Of a stretch of DNA of 64,000 nt, positions 1 to 11,057 are shown piece by piece. Source of the DNA: Calonectria ilicicola (lineage: Eukaryota > Ascomycota > Sordariomycetes > Hypocreales > Nectriaceae); the NCBI GenBank assembly GCA_020809705.1, contig CP085831.1, positions 744,001-808,000 on the forward strand, in the 5' to 3' direction. Under the pieces are notes generated by a model, which was not told where the DNA came from, ran no database searches, and saw only the letters and a list, made by a program, of their open reading frames with translations. How positions within the stretch are numbered: the first letter of the stretch is position 1; each line of letters opens with the position of its first letter. The position numbers and the translations under genes are program-made.

Positions 1-1204
1 ATGATAAACTGCTTGGACTGCATTTCGTTTGTGGGCGTAGAATATGGAAATGAGACGAGGCAAAAGGCTGATTTAAAGGTTGAGTTAGAGCGATGCAAAT
101 TAAAGAGAAGGTTGCGAAATGGAAGGAGAGTCGGCCGAGTCTGGGCTGCTTTAAGAGACTTTTGGGGCGATTGAGATATGGGCGGTGACGAATCCTTCCA
201 CTGTTGGTCCATCCGTTGCCAGCACAGGCAAAGACACCGCTTCGCCTCAATGAATGAATCATAGCACGGCAGTGCGGGGCCGCGTGCCGGGTATATGCTA
301 GAAATTCTTTTCGTAAACCCACTTGAATGAGGCAGAGGATGCAAAATTGCAGCCAACAGCACCTCCAACATCAACCAACAAAGCCTCCAAGCCACCCCGC
401 CACCCCAGTTTGCCGAATCAGAATGCCCTGTGCTCTTTTGGTCGCTCTTGGCAGTAATTGGTGACAGTATTAACTTGATGGTGTCATGGTTCAATATTTA
501 GTAGTTTTTGAGGAAATATTCGGATAAATCCATGTATGTGTTCTATAATTAACCACATCCTGTGGACATCAATGTCCATTTCTTCCAGCAGAGACGAAGT
601 CCGTGCAGGCACATCCTAAGCAGTATAATGACTATAGTCAGGTTATAACCACATGACAATGCTTCAGGGTAGGTTTATGTGGAGTAAATAGACGCCCTAG
701 GTTAGAATATCTCGAATCAGTCATAGACACGCATAAAACTACGCTCACAACCATGTCACGGCATTGCCAATGGCAAGCAACAATTTGAGTGCTGAGCTAC
801 CCTGTACTCAGTGGCTGATCTGTCTCCAGCCATGTTCTCGCTAAATGTGTGGAGTCTGCGTGAGGCTCGCCAATCAAAGATCCTCCCTCAAAGATGCTCC
901 GGCGCTAGACCCACATTATTTCGGAGCATTTTACTGCTCAGGGGGGGAGGTTTTCGTAAATGTCTGGCCATTTGCCTCGACACAGAGACCAGATAAACTA
1001 ATGATTTAATATGCGCGACAGAGTATAAATCTTGATTCCTGTAGTTAATTTTTTTTTTTTTTTTTTTTTTTTTTAATAAGAACCCTACTTCCTTGGCTGG
1101 TGGTGTTTGCAGAACAAGTTTCTAATTTGTATTGGTCTTCCCTTTTTTTTTTCGTCAAGTTTTTGAAGCTGTGTTGTTTTCTTTGCACGTTTTTTGATGA
1201 CGAA
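1..1204. other. Gene-free 5' flank
   Basis: I see no convincing gene here. The short open frames lack ATG starts or protein-like composition. The only conspicuous element is an uninterrupted run of 26 T at 1049-1074, about 130 bp upstream of the monooxygenase start. It could act as a nucleosome-excluding promoter tract, which is inference. Confidence 0.6.
1049..1074 (+). repeat. Poly(T) homopolymer tract
   Basis: This is a run of 26 consecutive T residues in the upstream region of the FAD monooxygenase. Long poly(dA:dT) tracts are common in fungal promoters. Its exact length is prone to sequencing error. Confidence 0.9.
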
Positions 1205-2596
1205 ATGAGCAATCAAAATTTGCCCAGCGGCTTCAAAGTCATCGTAATCGGTGGAGGTCCCGTAGGACTGACCGCTGCGCACGCCTTACACCTCGCTGGC
1301 ATTGACTTTGTTGTCCTAGAACGGAGGCCGAACATTGTTCAGGATGAAGGGGCCAGTCTTGTGGTCTATGCTCACACTTTCAGAGTCCTCCACCAATTTG
1401 GAATTTTAGACAAAGTGCTCTCTGCTGGCACCGAACTTAATCACCATTTGTCAATTACCAGTGATGGATGCGTCTTCAAAGAGGGCACAAGATATGACCG
1501 TGTAAGAGAAAAGTGAGCCTGACCCAAAAAGTTTTTCCATGCCACAATCTGACATCTAGTTATTAGCCATGGATATGGAGCAACTGCTTTTCATCGCGCC
1601 GAGCTGATTGACATCATCTACAATGGTCTCCCTGCTGTGGCCAAAGCAAAGGTCCTCACAAATAAGAAATTAGTCGACATTGAAACCGGAAAAAATGGTG
1701 TTAAGGTCACATGCGCCGATGGAAGCGCGTATGAAGGATCGATGGTTCTGGGTGCCGACGGCGTGCATAGCAAAACGCGCCACTTGATGCGCGACCTTGC
1801 CCTCAGGGGTGATCCCTCACGGACCTGGGACCCTGAAGACCCCTTCACTGCATCCTACCAGGTTCTTTTTGGCGCTTTCCCGACCATGTCTGAACCGGGT
1901 CTAGGATACGATATCCAAGCCCAAGACAAGTCCATAATGTATATTAGTGGTGCTACCAGGTCGTGGCTTTTCCTCTACAAAAAGCTGCCAAAACCCACCA
2001 ACCATCGCGCACGATATACTGATGACGACATCAAATCTCTTGCCGAAGAATTCGCCGAATTTCCTTTGACAAGGAAGCTAACAGTCAAGGATGTTTGGCC
2101 GAAGATGTCGGGTTCAGGTCTGACGAATCTCCAGGAGGGTATCGCACAGCATTGGAGCCTCGGGAGGGTAGTACTCGTGGGCGATGCATGCCACAAGTTG
2201 ACCACTCATCTCGGGATGGGATACAACAATGGTGTTCAAGATGTTGTTGTGCTCTGCAACATTCTTCAGAATGCTGTTCATGCGGCTCCCCGTGAGGATC
2301 TGGATGCCTCAACTCTGACGCGGGTATTTGAAGAATATGAGAGAGTTCGAAAGAGTCCAGCCAGCTCGCTTATAGCCGATCTAGCCCATTCGGGAATGGA
2401 GACCCGGATGCATGCTTGGGCAAACATGACGTACTACGTACTCTCTCGGTTCTTAATCATGCCCAAGTTTTTTGAGAACATGTTTGTAAATTTCGTGATA
2501 TCACCCGAAATTCAGAAGGGACAGGTACTGGAGTATGTTTCCAAGGACGAGCCAATGAAAGGGAAATTCGGTTGGCTGCATCCGATGAGAACTTAA
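1205..2596 (+). CDS. FAD-dependent monooxygenase (PaxM / zeaxanthin-epoxidase-like), 2 exons
   Basis: This is a predicted flavin monooxygenase of about 445 residues, joined from 1205-1512 and 1567-2596. The 54-nt intron has a GTGAGC donor, a CTGAC branch point and a TTAG acceptor; splicing gives an uninterrupted ...REN-HGYGATAF reading. Seen: an N-terminal Rossmann dinucleotide motif GGGPVGLTAAHAL, the LGADGVHSKTR (DG) motif, and the GDACHKLTTHLGMGYNNG (GD) FAD-ribityl motif. The C-terminal 60 residues are hydrophobic and may touch a membrane, as in paxM-type epoxidases. The family uses FAD, NAD(P)H and O2 to hydroxylate or epoxidise small molecules. The substrate cannot be told from sequence. 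The ATG at 1205 is chosen because it immediately precedes the Rossmann strand; the upstream open frame adds an unlike T-rich peptide. No terpene or polyketide synthase lies nearby, so a metabolite-cluster role is unsupported. Confidence 0.88.
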
Positions 2597-3457
2597 GCTG
2601 AGGTTATATATATTATTGCAAGGCGGCTGCATTTTACGGGAAAATGATTTGTAGATTTGTTCTTGAAATTGTGTCTATAATTATAAATATGAGCTTTTCA
2701 ATTATCTTGTATCTGTTCTAAACTCCGTGTTGGTGGATGTCGATGAATGGCCTTGCCACCACATGGCGTTGCGGCGAAACGACTTTGTTTGTTGCGATTT
2801 CGCGATGGAGACATAAATTTATTAGATTGATGAGATTCAGGATTCTGATTTAGAAAAAATATCTAGTTTCATGGTCATCGAGCGTTTTCCTACTGCATCA
2901 GTGCTTTTTAGAAAAGAAAGGAACACCTGCTTATTTATGCGACCAGTTCTCGGCGCCACTCAGCCCCGTAGAAGCGCGGGATCCGTGGAACACGGCCGAG
3001 ACGGACAGTACCAACATCATGCGGACCCCTCACCGCATTTCATGATAATTCCGGGTTTCCGGAAGCCAGTCAATTCAGCGCATTCAATTTGGCCCTTGCC
3101 CGATAAGGTGCGTGAAAATAATGCATAATCATTTGGCCGCGATATAACGGTCCGGGCCTGAGAGGATTATGACCAACGAAAGCCACAACCATTCCGACGC
3201 ACGGCCATTAAATTGCAACTAAACACTCAGCCGGAAATCCGTAAGGCTCCGTGGCCCCGCTACTTGGCCCGTAACACAAGTCATACTACGCGATGCTGTC
3301 GGTGAGTGAGTATAAGATGGGAGCACCGGCATGCTCTCTCTGCTCTCTGCTAAAAGCCAGAACCGATCATTGCTCTATACGATACAATTCAGACTCTGCG
3401 CTGATCAGGCCATATTTTCAACTTGGAATTGAATATTTATATCCTTAAAACTTCAAC
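2597..3457. other. Intergenic region upstream of the dehydrogenase gene
   Basis: About 860 bp between two same-strand genes. No gene is seen. The region contains several CGG/CCG half-sites of the type used by Zn2Cys6 regulators, for example around 2985-3060 and 3215-3260. Their function is not demonstrated. Confidence 0.6.
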
Positions 3458-4691
3458 ATGAGAGCGGTACGATACTACGGGAGGGGTGACGTTCGTGTTG
3501 ATGAGGTTGAGGAGCCGACTGTCGGCCCCCGCCAGGTTAAGGTACATTTCTCAGGCGGAATTTAACGAGCCACAAGCTTACGCAACATATTGCACAGATT
3601 GCTCCAGCATTTGTTGGTATTTGCGGATCAGATCTCCACGAATATGTCGGCGGGCCCATTGGTTGCCCTACAAGCCCGCACCCGCTCACTGGTCTAACTG
3701 TTCCCATTACTTTGGGCCATGAGTTCTCGGGCATTATCACAGAGATTGGCTCTGAAGTGCCTCCCGGTTTCGAGGTTGGCCAAGCCTGCACCGCTATGGC
3801 TGTGGTGTCTTGCAACGAATGCCCCGCTTGTCGTGAAGAAGCCTGGAACCTCTGCTCTCAACATGTCTTTCTTGGAACGGCTGCACACGGCGGCTTGAGT
3901 GACGCTGTCTGTGTTGACTCGAAATTCGTTTTGCCCCTGCCTGAAAACATGTCACTTGAAAAGGGAGCTCTGGTTGAACCCCTGGCTGTGGCATGGCATG
4001 GTGTTGATGTTGCTGGATCTTTTGGCCCAGATTCAACTGTTTTGATCATTGGAGGCGGCCCCGTCGGATTGGCTGTAGTTCAATGTCTTAAAGCCAAGGG
4101 GGTCAAAAATATTATTGTCTCAGAGGTGGCAGCAGCCCGACAGCATTTTTCGCTGAAATTTGGTGCAGCGAAAGCTATCAGCCCAGTCAAGGACGATGTG
4201 ATCAAGTCCGTAATGGAGTTTACCAATGGCCACGGAGTAGACCTGGCCGTTGATTGCGCCGGAGTACCTGCAAGGTATACTATTTCTACACCATTCGAAA
4301 CTTAGTTCCTTTCTAACAATTGACCAGCATAACTACCGCTTGCCTTGCTATCAAGATTAGAGGAACCGTTCTTAACCTTGCCATGTGGGAAAAGGACGTC
4401 GCATTCAACCCGAACCTGCTTATGATCAAGGATGGCACTTACAAGGCCTCAATTGCGTACACAAAGGCAGATTACCAGGCAGTCATCGACAGTATAAGTA
4501 ACGGTAAGCAGAATGGTTCCATTCTTGAATTGTTTACAGATGATGCTAACAGAGGCTTAGGTTCGCTAAATGCGGAGATTATGATTACTCGCAAGATTAA
4601 ACTGGAAAACATCGTAGAAGATGGTCTAAAGGCGTTGCTCTACAACAAAGATAACGAGGTGAAGATTCTCATTGACATCCATGATAAATAG
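3458..4691 (+). CDS. Zinc-dependent medium-chain alcohol / 2,3-butanediol dehydrogenase, 4 exons
   Basis: Predicted NAD(P)-dependent MDR dehydrogenase of 355 residues from exons 3458-3541, 3598-4274, 4328-4503 and 4561-4691. Seen in order: an N-terminal GroES-like fold beginning MRAVRYYGRGDVRVDEV; catalytic zinc ligands Cys in GICGSDLHEY and His-Glu in LGHEFSG; a structural-zinc cysteine cluster CNECPACREEAWNLC; the Rossmann motif GGGPVGLAVVQ; and a C-terminal region like fungal butanediol dehydrogenases (NLAMWEKDVAFNPN, MITRKIKLENIV). The last intron, 4504-4560, is 57 nt with no stop codon, so an unspliced reading stays open. It has a GTAAGC donor and a GCTAAC branch point, and removing it restores family continuity (SISNGSLNAEIMITRKIKL). 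The enzyme probably interconverts a vicinal diol or secondary alcohol with a ketone in the cytosol; the exact substrate is unknown. Confidence 0.9.
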
Positions 4692-6230
4692 AGTACAGGA
4701 ATGTGAGAGCCTTCTGAAGATGGAGGAAATCTTCGCCATGGAAGTATATTTGCATTGATGACACGAGTTAGCGATCCCAAAGATGGACCTATCGAAGTAG
4801 CAGAATCACAAATAGGAGCACATTGTCCATCAAAATGAATCGAATGTATATACTAGGACGAATAACTCGCATGGAAACCTGCTACTCTGCTACCCTTAGC
4901 CAGTTTGTCCTGGTCGAGAAGTACGTTTAGGTTCTATGAATCAGTCAGCGGGATTTCGGGTAGTGCCGATGCGAAAATTCCTCCGACTTGTACCCGTATG
5001 ATGCCCAGTGAACCTACCCGCCCCGTGTCTCAGATTCACCCAATGCCCTGTAAACGATCAAAGGGAGGCCTAGCATACTATGCAGGGTCACTGATGATCC
5101 CTGCAATAGCACAATACCTTGCAACTTCACTCCACTTCGGTCTAGACTGACCTTCATAGCTTGCGTCATGGCTCATCCGACATCCCAGCAGTGATTGAAA
5201 AAGGATCTACGGCATCATTTTGTTTCTTCCGTGTCCATCATTTTCAGAACGGCGCTAATCCACACGCGATACTAGGGACCCTTGAAACCTGCAAGTGGGG
5301 CTGTCATTTTGTGCTTCGCCAATCACGAACTACTTGTGAGGGGATTCCCTCTTCTCACCCTGGAATACTGCAGGTGGCTTGTCGCTGATTGCCGGTGTCA
5401 ACAACATGAGGTTCGGAGTATGCATAAATCACGGAGTGGGTCAGGGCAGGTCATAGGAAGAATGAAGGGAGGCCTTGACACTAGGCTGAAGATGATGCGG
5501 AAAGTAGACTGTGTGGCTGAGATTGACCGGGCAAAAATTCTGATATGGATCCCATGAAGACTACGCCAATTAGAATTAACTGAGTGAACTGAGTGTAGCT
5601 ATGTTCATTAGTTTTTGTTAGAGTAATCTGAGGCCTAAGCTCCGCATGTGGAATATGCGAGATGTACGAGAGTGACCTCGGATTTCGTACAGTACTGTGA
5701 TTACACATCCGCCGTTCAGCTGAAACCATCTAGAGAGTGGGGCGAGCTGGGCTGGAGTCGAGACCAAAACAGGGGAGACGGGAGACTGGTAAGTTTTTAA
5801 TTCTCCTAGCAAGGCACCCATGCTAGCACCTCGATTTGGCGGCTGAATAAAAGGGAAGACAAAAATCTTGGTTCTTGGCATGTATGGGATCACCAAGCAT
5901 TCATTGGGGGAAAATTCAGAGTAATGGTTTGAAGGGGAACCTCAATACCACTTCTCCTCCACAATAGCCGTCAGGGACTTCGAATCAAGGGACCCTTCCA
6001 TCTAGAATATGAATATGTCTATTGAGAGAACTCAAAAAGTTGTGCGAGAATCAACATATAAAGACGACTTGACAACCACTCCTTACTCAAATGATAGAAC
6101 AACTCAGTACCTTACATTCACTTCTCAGAGCTAGTCTCTTCCGTTCATTCAGCATTCGCTCATTTTCACCTTCGTTTCGCCTTATTTCCAACCCCGCACT
6201 CTCGCAACAGTCGTGTCGTTGATCGCAATC
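4692..6230. other. Intergenic region upstream of the AA9 gene
   Basis: About 1.5 kb. The short open frames (4905-5150, 5161-5557 and antisense 5481-5896) show no recognisable domain or splice-linked continuation, and I do not call them genes. The last part, to 6230, is pyrimidine-rich, as expected of a fungal 5' leader. Confidence 0.55.
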
Positions 6231-7181
6231 ATGAAGACCTCTTTCGTTGTTTCGGCTGTATTTGGCCTCATCTCCTCCACCCAAGCCCACTACACCTTCG
6301 ATCAGCTCGTCATCAATGATGCTCTTGAGGGTTCTTCCAACACCTACATCAGGAAGCACCAGAACAGCTACATGCCCACCAAGTTCATCAACACTCCCGA
6401 GGGCTCTATTACTCCTCTGGACGCTGACTTTACCTGCAACAAGGAGGCTGTTGCTGCGTCCCAGGTCTACAGTGTTAAGGCTGGCGACAAAATTGGACTG
6501 AAGCAGGCCTATGGCGGTACTGGCATGCTGCACCCCGGCCCATCTCAGGTCTACATTAGCGCCGCTACTGATGCCACCACCTATGACGGCACTGGAGACT
6601 GGTACAAGGTTCACCAGTCCCTCCTCTGCACCGCCGGTGATGCAGAGTCGCTCCGCACAACCGCCTGGTGCAGCTGGGGCGAGGACCGTGTCTGGTTCAC
6701 CGTCCCGTCCACTATCCCCAACGGCCAGTATCTTGTCCGTGGTGAGCAAATTGGTCTCCATGGTGCCCACGTCGGCGAGGCTGAGTTCTTCTACGCTTGC
6801 GCTCAGATCGAGGTTACCGGAAACAGCGCCACCAGCATCCCCGGCACCGCAGTCTCAATCCCTGGCGTGTACAAGTCTACGGATGACGCCGTCAACTTCA
6901 GCGTCTGGGGAACCTCGACCTCATATGACTTCATCCCCGGCCCTGATGTTATTCCCGGCGGTACAATTCGTGGTAGCGCTAGTGGATCATCCGGAGATGT
7001 CACCGAGACCGTGTCGGGAGGTTCTAGCTCTGGCTCTGAAGCTTCATCTAGCGCCGTTTCTACTCCCACTGCGACCCCTGCTGTCAGCGCTGCTGGTAGC
7101 TCTGGCTCTGCTGCGTCCTCGTCGGCTGCGTATGCTTGCGGAAGCTTCCAATCTCGACGTGTTAAGGCTCGCAATCTTTAA
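6231..7181 (+). CDS. Secreted AA9 lytic polysaccharide monooxygenase
   Basis: Intronless gene of 316 residues. A signal peptide (residues 1-19, ending STQA) precedes a mature N-terminal His20, the first histidine of the copper brace. The second brace histidine is His101 in MLHPGPSQVYIS. Conserved AA9 features follow: VRGEQIGLHGAHVGEAEFF, with His178 in the second sphere and Cys190. AA9 enzymes oxidatively cleave cellulose or hemicellulose outside the cell using copper and H2O2/O2. The position normally held by axial Tyr is Phe187 and the usual Gln is Glu185. After about residue 245 comes a Ser/Gly/Ala/Thr-rich tail without a CBM1; it ends in a short basic segment. The ATG at 6231 is chosen because it gives the signal peptide directly. 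Codon use is strongly C-ending, suggesting high expression. Long overlapping frames on both strands (6511-7272, 6087-6770) are shadows of this biased composition. Confidence 0.93.
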   Translation: MKTSFVVSAVFGLISSTQAHYTFDQLVINDALEGSSNTYIRKHQNSYMPTKFINTPEGSITPLDADFTCNKEAVAASQVYSVKAGDKIGLKQAYGGTGMLHPGPSQVYISAATDATTYDGTGDWYKVHQSLLCTAGDAESLRTTAWCSWGEDRVWFTVPSTIPNGQYLVRGEQIGLHGAHVGEAEFFYACAQIEVTGNSATSIPGTAVSIPGVYKSTDDAVNFSVWGTSTSYDFIPGPDVIPGGTIRGSASGSSGDVTETVSGGSSSGSEASSSAVSTPTATPAVSAAGSSGSAASSSAAYACGSFQSRRVKARNL

Positions 7182-8769
7182 GACACTAGACTTGAACAAA
7201 CCGAGGTTAAACTCGGTCGGGGAGGCATCTAGACGTTGTTGGATAGTTCCGTGTGAATTGTCTCAACATTGAACTAAGAGCGATGTCGGTATAAGGTATG
7301 CTATGGAGTGTGAACTGCGAGTTGCCTTTGAACATTTCACTGTACATTTTGCTACTGGTTAGCATAATAGTTTAAAAAGCATTGTATAAAAATAGCTAGT
7401 TTATCCCATAGTCCAATATAGGATACCTATTGTACATGTATCACCAATGAGGTTTATGATCCGTGAAACGTAGAGAAAGTATGTAGGAATTCTCAAAAAA
7501 GAGTGTTATACCCTTGGACGATTTGATTTGGATCTGGTAGTCAAGTCATTAAAGGTGGGCAGGAGACGTTCTATTGAGCTTGAAACCCCCTCGGAGAAAA
7601 TATTGGCTTGGGCTCTGGGCTTATTAATATTGATGGGGATTTGACAGAATTATCTCTCATACTTCCTCACCCTCCTTATTTGGTTTGGTCTGGCTAATTG
7701 AGAGCGATGCACGTGTCAAGTTGACAAGGGAACGCGGTCTGTTTTGGGCTGGACAGTGCACCCCGATCATTTTTCGGGATTTTCGGGATAATCGGTTCAG
7801 GTGGAGACTGCGGGACGAGATAAACAAACGAGCCTAAGGAAACAGGGGCAAGGACATGGACTGTATCAGATGTAAACCTGCAATCCTTGTTCTGAGTGAC
7901 AGATTACGCACCTCCCAGTGACTGCAATCAGCTGATTGGAGGTATCAAAACGAGCTAGAGAGGCATACTTTGGATAGTGGACAATCTCGGAGCTCTGCAA
8001 TAGCTAGAACTGAAAGCAAATCTGCCTTGTACTTACTAGATAAACTTTTTACCAATTTTCTCCAGGGCACAAACCTTGGGGATGCGATTTTTGTAGTCGA
8101 TGCAAGGGATGAATGTTCAAGCAGCGATAGAGGCGAGCTTATTGATGTTATCATCAAGTATTCCCAGTCCGATCGCCATAAATGGATTATATAAAGTCGC
8201 AATTGGCTAGAAATTAAAGCACAATTTAAAGTTATCCAGAAAACCGGCATCTCTCTCGACTTGAACAAGCATTCAGTATTACAAGCAACTATGTTGGCAA
8301 GATGCTGGGCTGCTCTCCATGCAGCTAGACAGAAAAATAGAAAATTAACCATTCCTACTTTTTTCGACACTTGACATAAACCAGTGACCTATCTACAAGG
8401 CTCTACTCCACGTTATTGTATAAAAGTTCCACAACATATGTCAAAAGTTGTAAGGTAAACAAGTTTCCACGATCGCCGACCCGAGATTGTTGGCTCCGGA
8501 TGTCGGGGGATAGCAGCCGAACCGAGGATCCATACTACGGTTCGGATTCCGGGTTCTGCTATTAAAGTCAAGATTGACGGAGCCAAAGGCGGGGAAGCCG
8601 TCTCTGTTGCGTTAGCCTCGTAGGGGAGTCCTCGGGCTTCAAGGCGGTCTTCCTCATTCCGTGCCGAGAGGCGATATTTACATAAATTGTCCAATTCATG
8701 AGCTATTTCATCCACGGGCGGCTGAAATATTTGTCCCTTTAGAAAATATACTACTGAAAAAGACACAAA
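7182..8769. other. Intergenic region holding a NACHT relic
   Basis: Apart from the degraded NACHT fragment at about 7964-8375, I see no intact gene. A minus-strand open frame at 8413-8766 (117 residues) has a protein-like composition but no recognised domain, and it overlaps the promoter and start of the arylsulfotransferase gene. I leave it uncalled. Confidence 0.5.
7964..8375 (+). pseudogene. Degraded NACHT-type NTPase fragment (NLR relic)
   Basis: The plus-strand reading contains SALYLLDKLFTNFLQG and DAIFVVDARDECSSSDR, matching the region before and around the Walker B strand of fungal NACHT domains (usually ...DALDEC...). It is followed by LIDVIIKYSQSDRHKWII, a stop codon at 8193-8195, and in the same frame SRNWLEIKAQFKVIQKTG and LDLNKHSV. 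This is the SSRNWPEI-like sensor segment of NACHT-TPR or NACHT-ankyrin proteins. The stop appears to replace the first Ser of that motif. Neither a P-loop nor a repeat domain is found on either side, so this is a truncated, non-functional piece of an NLR-type recognition protein. The family assignment rests on motif memory only. Confidence 0.6.
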
Positions 8770-10466
8770 ATGGCCTTGATAGCCTTGTTAAAGTGCATGG
8801 CCGCTTTGGCGATTATGGCACATGTTCCGATTCCTATATTTGCGACAACAACCTCGGCAAGGTGGCCATACCAAACATACGTTACCGAGCCTACATTTCG
8901 GCCTCCTGAGCCTTTAATAAACTGTACAGAGAGATCTGAAACTGCTTCTGGCCTGATATTATTCTCCCAAGATGGTAGCTTTGCACCAGAAGCCGCGTCG
9001 CTGATCATGACCGGTGACGGTGACCTAGTATGGCAAACTGATCCTTCATTGGGTGATATCCAAAACCTTACACCATTCAAACTTTTTGGTAAAGATGTAT
9101 TGATCAGCTGGGATGGAGTTACTGATGATGTTACTGGTGACTCCTTTGGTAAGGCGACTATTTGGAGCGACAATTATGAGCCCATCTATAACATTAGTTT
9201 GAGCGATCCCCAATTTAGGCACATCTATGGCAAATACGACTCCCTGCTTAATCAACATGAAGTTTACATTACCTCACAAGGCACCTTTTTGGGCCTAGTC
9301 TACGACCCCGTTCCTGCGGATTTATCTGCTGTTGGTGGACTTAAGAACGGGTGGATCAAGGATGGAGTCGTGGTGGAGATTGATATCAAAACGAACAAAT
9401 TGCTCTTCACATGGCGCGCCTCTGATTACATCCCTGTTGTGGACTCTTATGCTCCTATTGAGAATGCGCGATCTGGGTTTGGGAATTCGTCAGACAGTGG
9501 CTGGGATTATGTGCATCTCAATGCCGTTAGCGAACTAAACGAGGGGATAGTGGTTTCTGGCCGGCATACATTTCAAGCTATCTACATTGACAGAAAAACA
9601 GGAGGCGTGAAATGGATAGTTCAGGTAAGTTTTAGCATGCATGATATTTTCTCTTGTGATCGAGCTGTTGAATGGCCTTCGACCCTCTCTCTCTGTATTG
9701 ATTACTTAATATCGTTATCTGTGCGTAAATCTCTTGCTGACCATGCGGGTGAATATAGGGCGAAGGGAAGAATGACTTCACGATAGATAAAGCCGCCATT
9801 TATCGCTGGCAGCACGATATCCGGATCGAACAAACAGCACAAGGTTTAATGATGCATCTGCACAACAACCAAAACAACTACACGCCACCTTACAACCTGA
9901 CCACCGCCAATCTCATGCGTATCGATGAAGAGAAGCGCCACGTATACTCAATTCAAGTCTATCAGGATCCGAATGACCCGTTCTCCTCATCGTCCGGGGG
10001 AAGCTATCAGACTCTGGAAAACGGCAACGTATTCGTTTGCCACGCGTCCCAGCCCGTAATCAAGGAGTATACCCCTGGAGGTAAATTGCTATGGTCATTT
10101 CGTTATGGTCCAGCGGGGTATGCTACGGGACCCGGAATTGGCTCTTGCAGGGCGTTCAAGTACGGCTGGAAGGGCTACCCAAAAACAAAACCCAAAGCGG
10201 CCGCATGCGTCAAGAGAAACGGGGATCTCATGGTGTTTATGAGCTGGAATGGTGCAACAGAGCTCAAGGCTTGGAATGTCCATGCGGGGTTTAACAAAAA
10301 CGAGCTCAAAATTGCGGCGAGAAACGTTGTAAAAACTGGCTTTGAGACAAACGCCACAATTTCAGGCGCTCGGTACTTGCAAATCGAGGCTCTTGGCGGA
10401 TGCCGGTCCCCGCATACAACTCAGCGCTCGATTGTGTTAAACATCACTGATGTTGGGTCGTGTTAG
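8770..10466 (+). CDS. Secreted arylsulfotransferase (ASST)-like protein, 2 exons
   Basis: Predicted protein of 520 residues from exons 8770-9624 and 9759-10466. The 134-nt intron (GTAAGT donor, ATATAG acceptor) joins ...GGVKWIVQ to GEGKNDFT in phase. A hydrophobic N-terminus (residues 1-25) is a probable signal peptide. The rest has the beta-propeller character of the fungal arylsulfotransferase (ASST) family: ILFSQDGSF, GDGDLVWQ, FLGLVYD, DYVHLNAVSELNEGIVVSGR, AIYIDRKTGGVKW, RWQHDIR, QTLENGNVFVCHASQPVIKEYTP. Bacterial ASSTs move sulfate between phenols. For the fungal branch the activity is inferred, and some members may only keep the fold. Potential N-glycosylation sites (NCT, NIS, NLT, NAT, NIT) fit secretion. 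The gene is same-strand with its neighbours but has its own promoter region. Confidence 0.82.
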
Positions 10467-11057
10467 AAAGGTAGACTCAAATATATTTAAGCATGGCCAT
10501 TTTAAATCATCTCGCCAGTAGAAAATAGGTCTCTGCAAGAAAAGCTTTTTCCCTGGTAGCGTGGATCGATGGGCTGCATGGCGCGAGTCATGTGTTGTAT
10601 CTACGTCCCTATAGGATACAGAGAGATACGGAGAAATAATCTATTCATAAACCCTGGTCATACAACTCCCGTGTAGGTGGAGGTACATCGGGGTACCATG
10701 TCAAGCATGCCCAGGCCACATCATGACACCGACAATCCGCCATCATAGGATTGGCCCAGCACAAAATGACAACCCCACTTGTAAATTGCAAGTGGTGTCT
10801 CGCCTGTTAGCGCTGTTTGGATCGACGGAATGTGCCGTGCATCGATCTCTCGGGCTAGTCTCTGCCTCGCCCGGGTGTGTGTAATTTTGTGCTAGGCCAA
10901 TACCAATGCCTCGTTTCAATAAATCTTGGATGTTTCCCTGGATTCATTCCGCCTTGAGATAGTAGCATCACCTCTTCGAGCATAATCGACATTGTCACCA
11001 ATTCCCTGCTCATAAAGGCTTATCAGTCCACGTGTGGACCCTTTGCACTGACCAACC
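10467..11057. other. Intergenic region upstream of the Clr5 gene
   Basis: About 590 bp with no gene seen. It is the 3' end of the ASST-like gene followed by the promoter of the Clr5-domain gene. Confidence 0.6.

Noticed and set aside
6511..7272. A 253-residue plus-strand frame and a 227-residue minus-strand frame (6087-6770) over the AA9 gene
   Set aside because: Both are shadows of the strongly biased AA9 coding sequence. Their products are low-complexity Ser/Pro/Leu without domains.
8413..8766. Minus-strand 117-residue frame before the ASST-like gene
   Set aside because: No domain, no intron continuity, and it covers the promoter of a well supported gene.
1205..10466. Secondary-metabolite gene cluster (monooxygenase, dehydrogenase and others on one strand)
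   Set aside because: No backbone synthase (PKS, NRPS, terpene cyclase, DMATS) in the window. The genes are separated by ordinary promoters and mixed with secreted enzymes.
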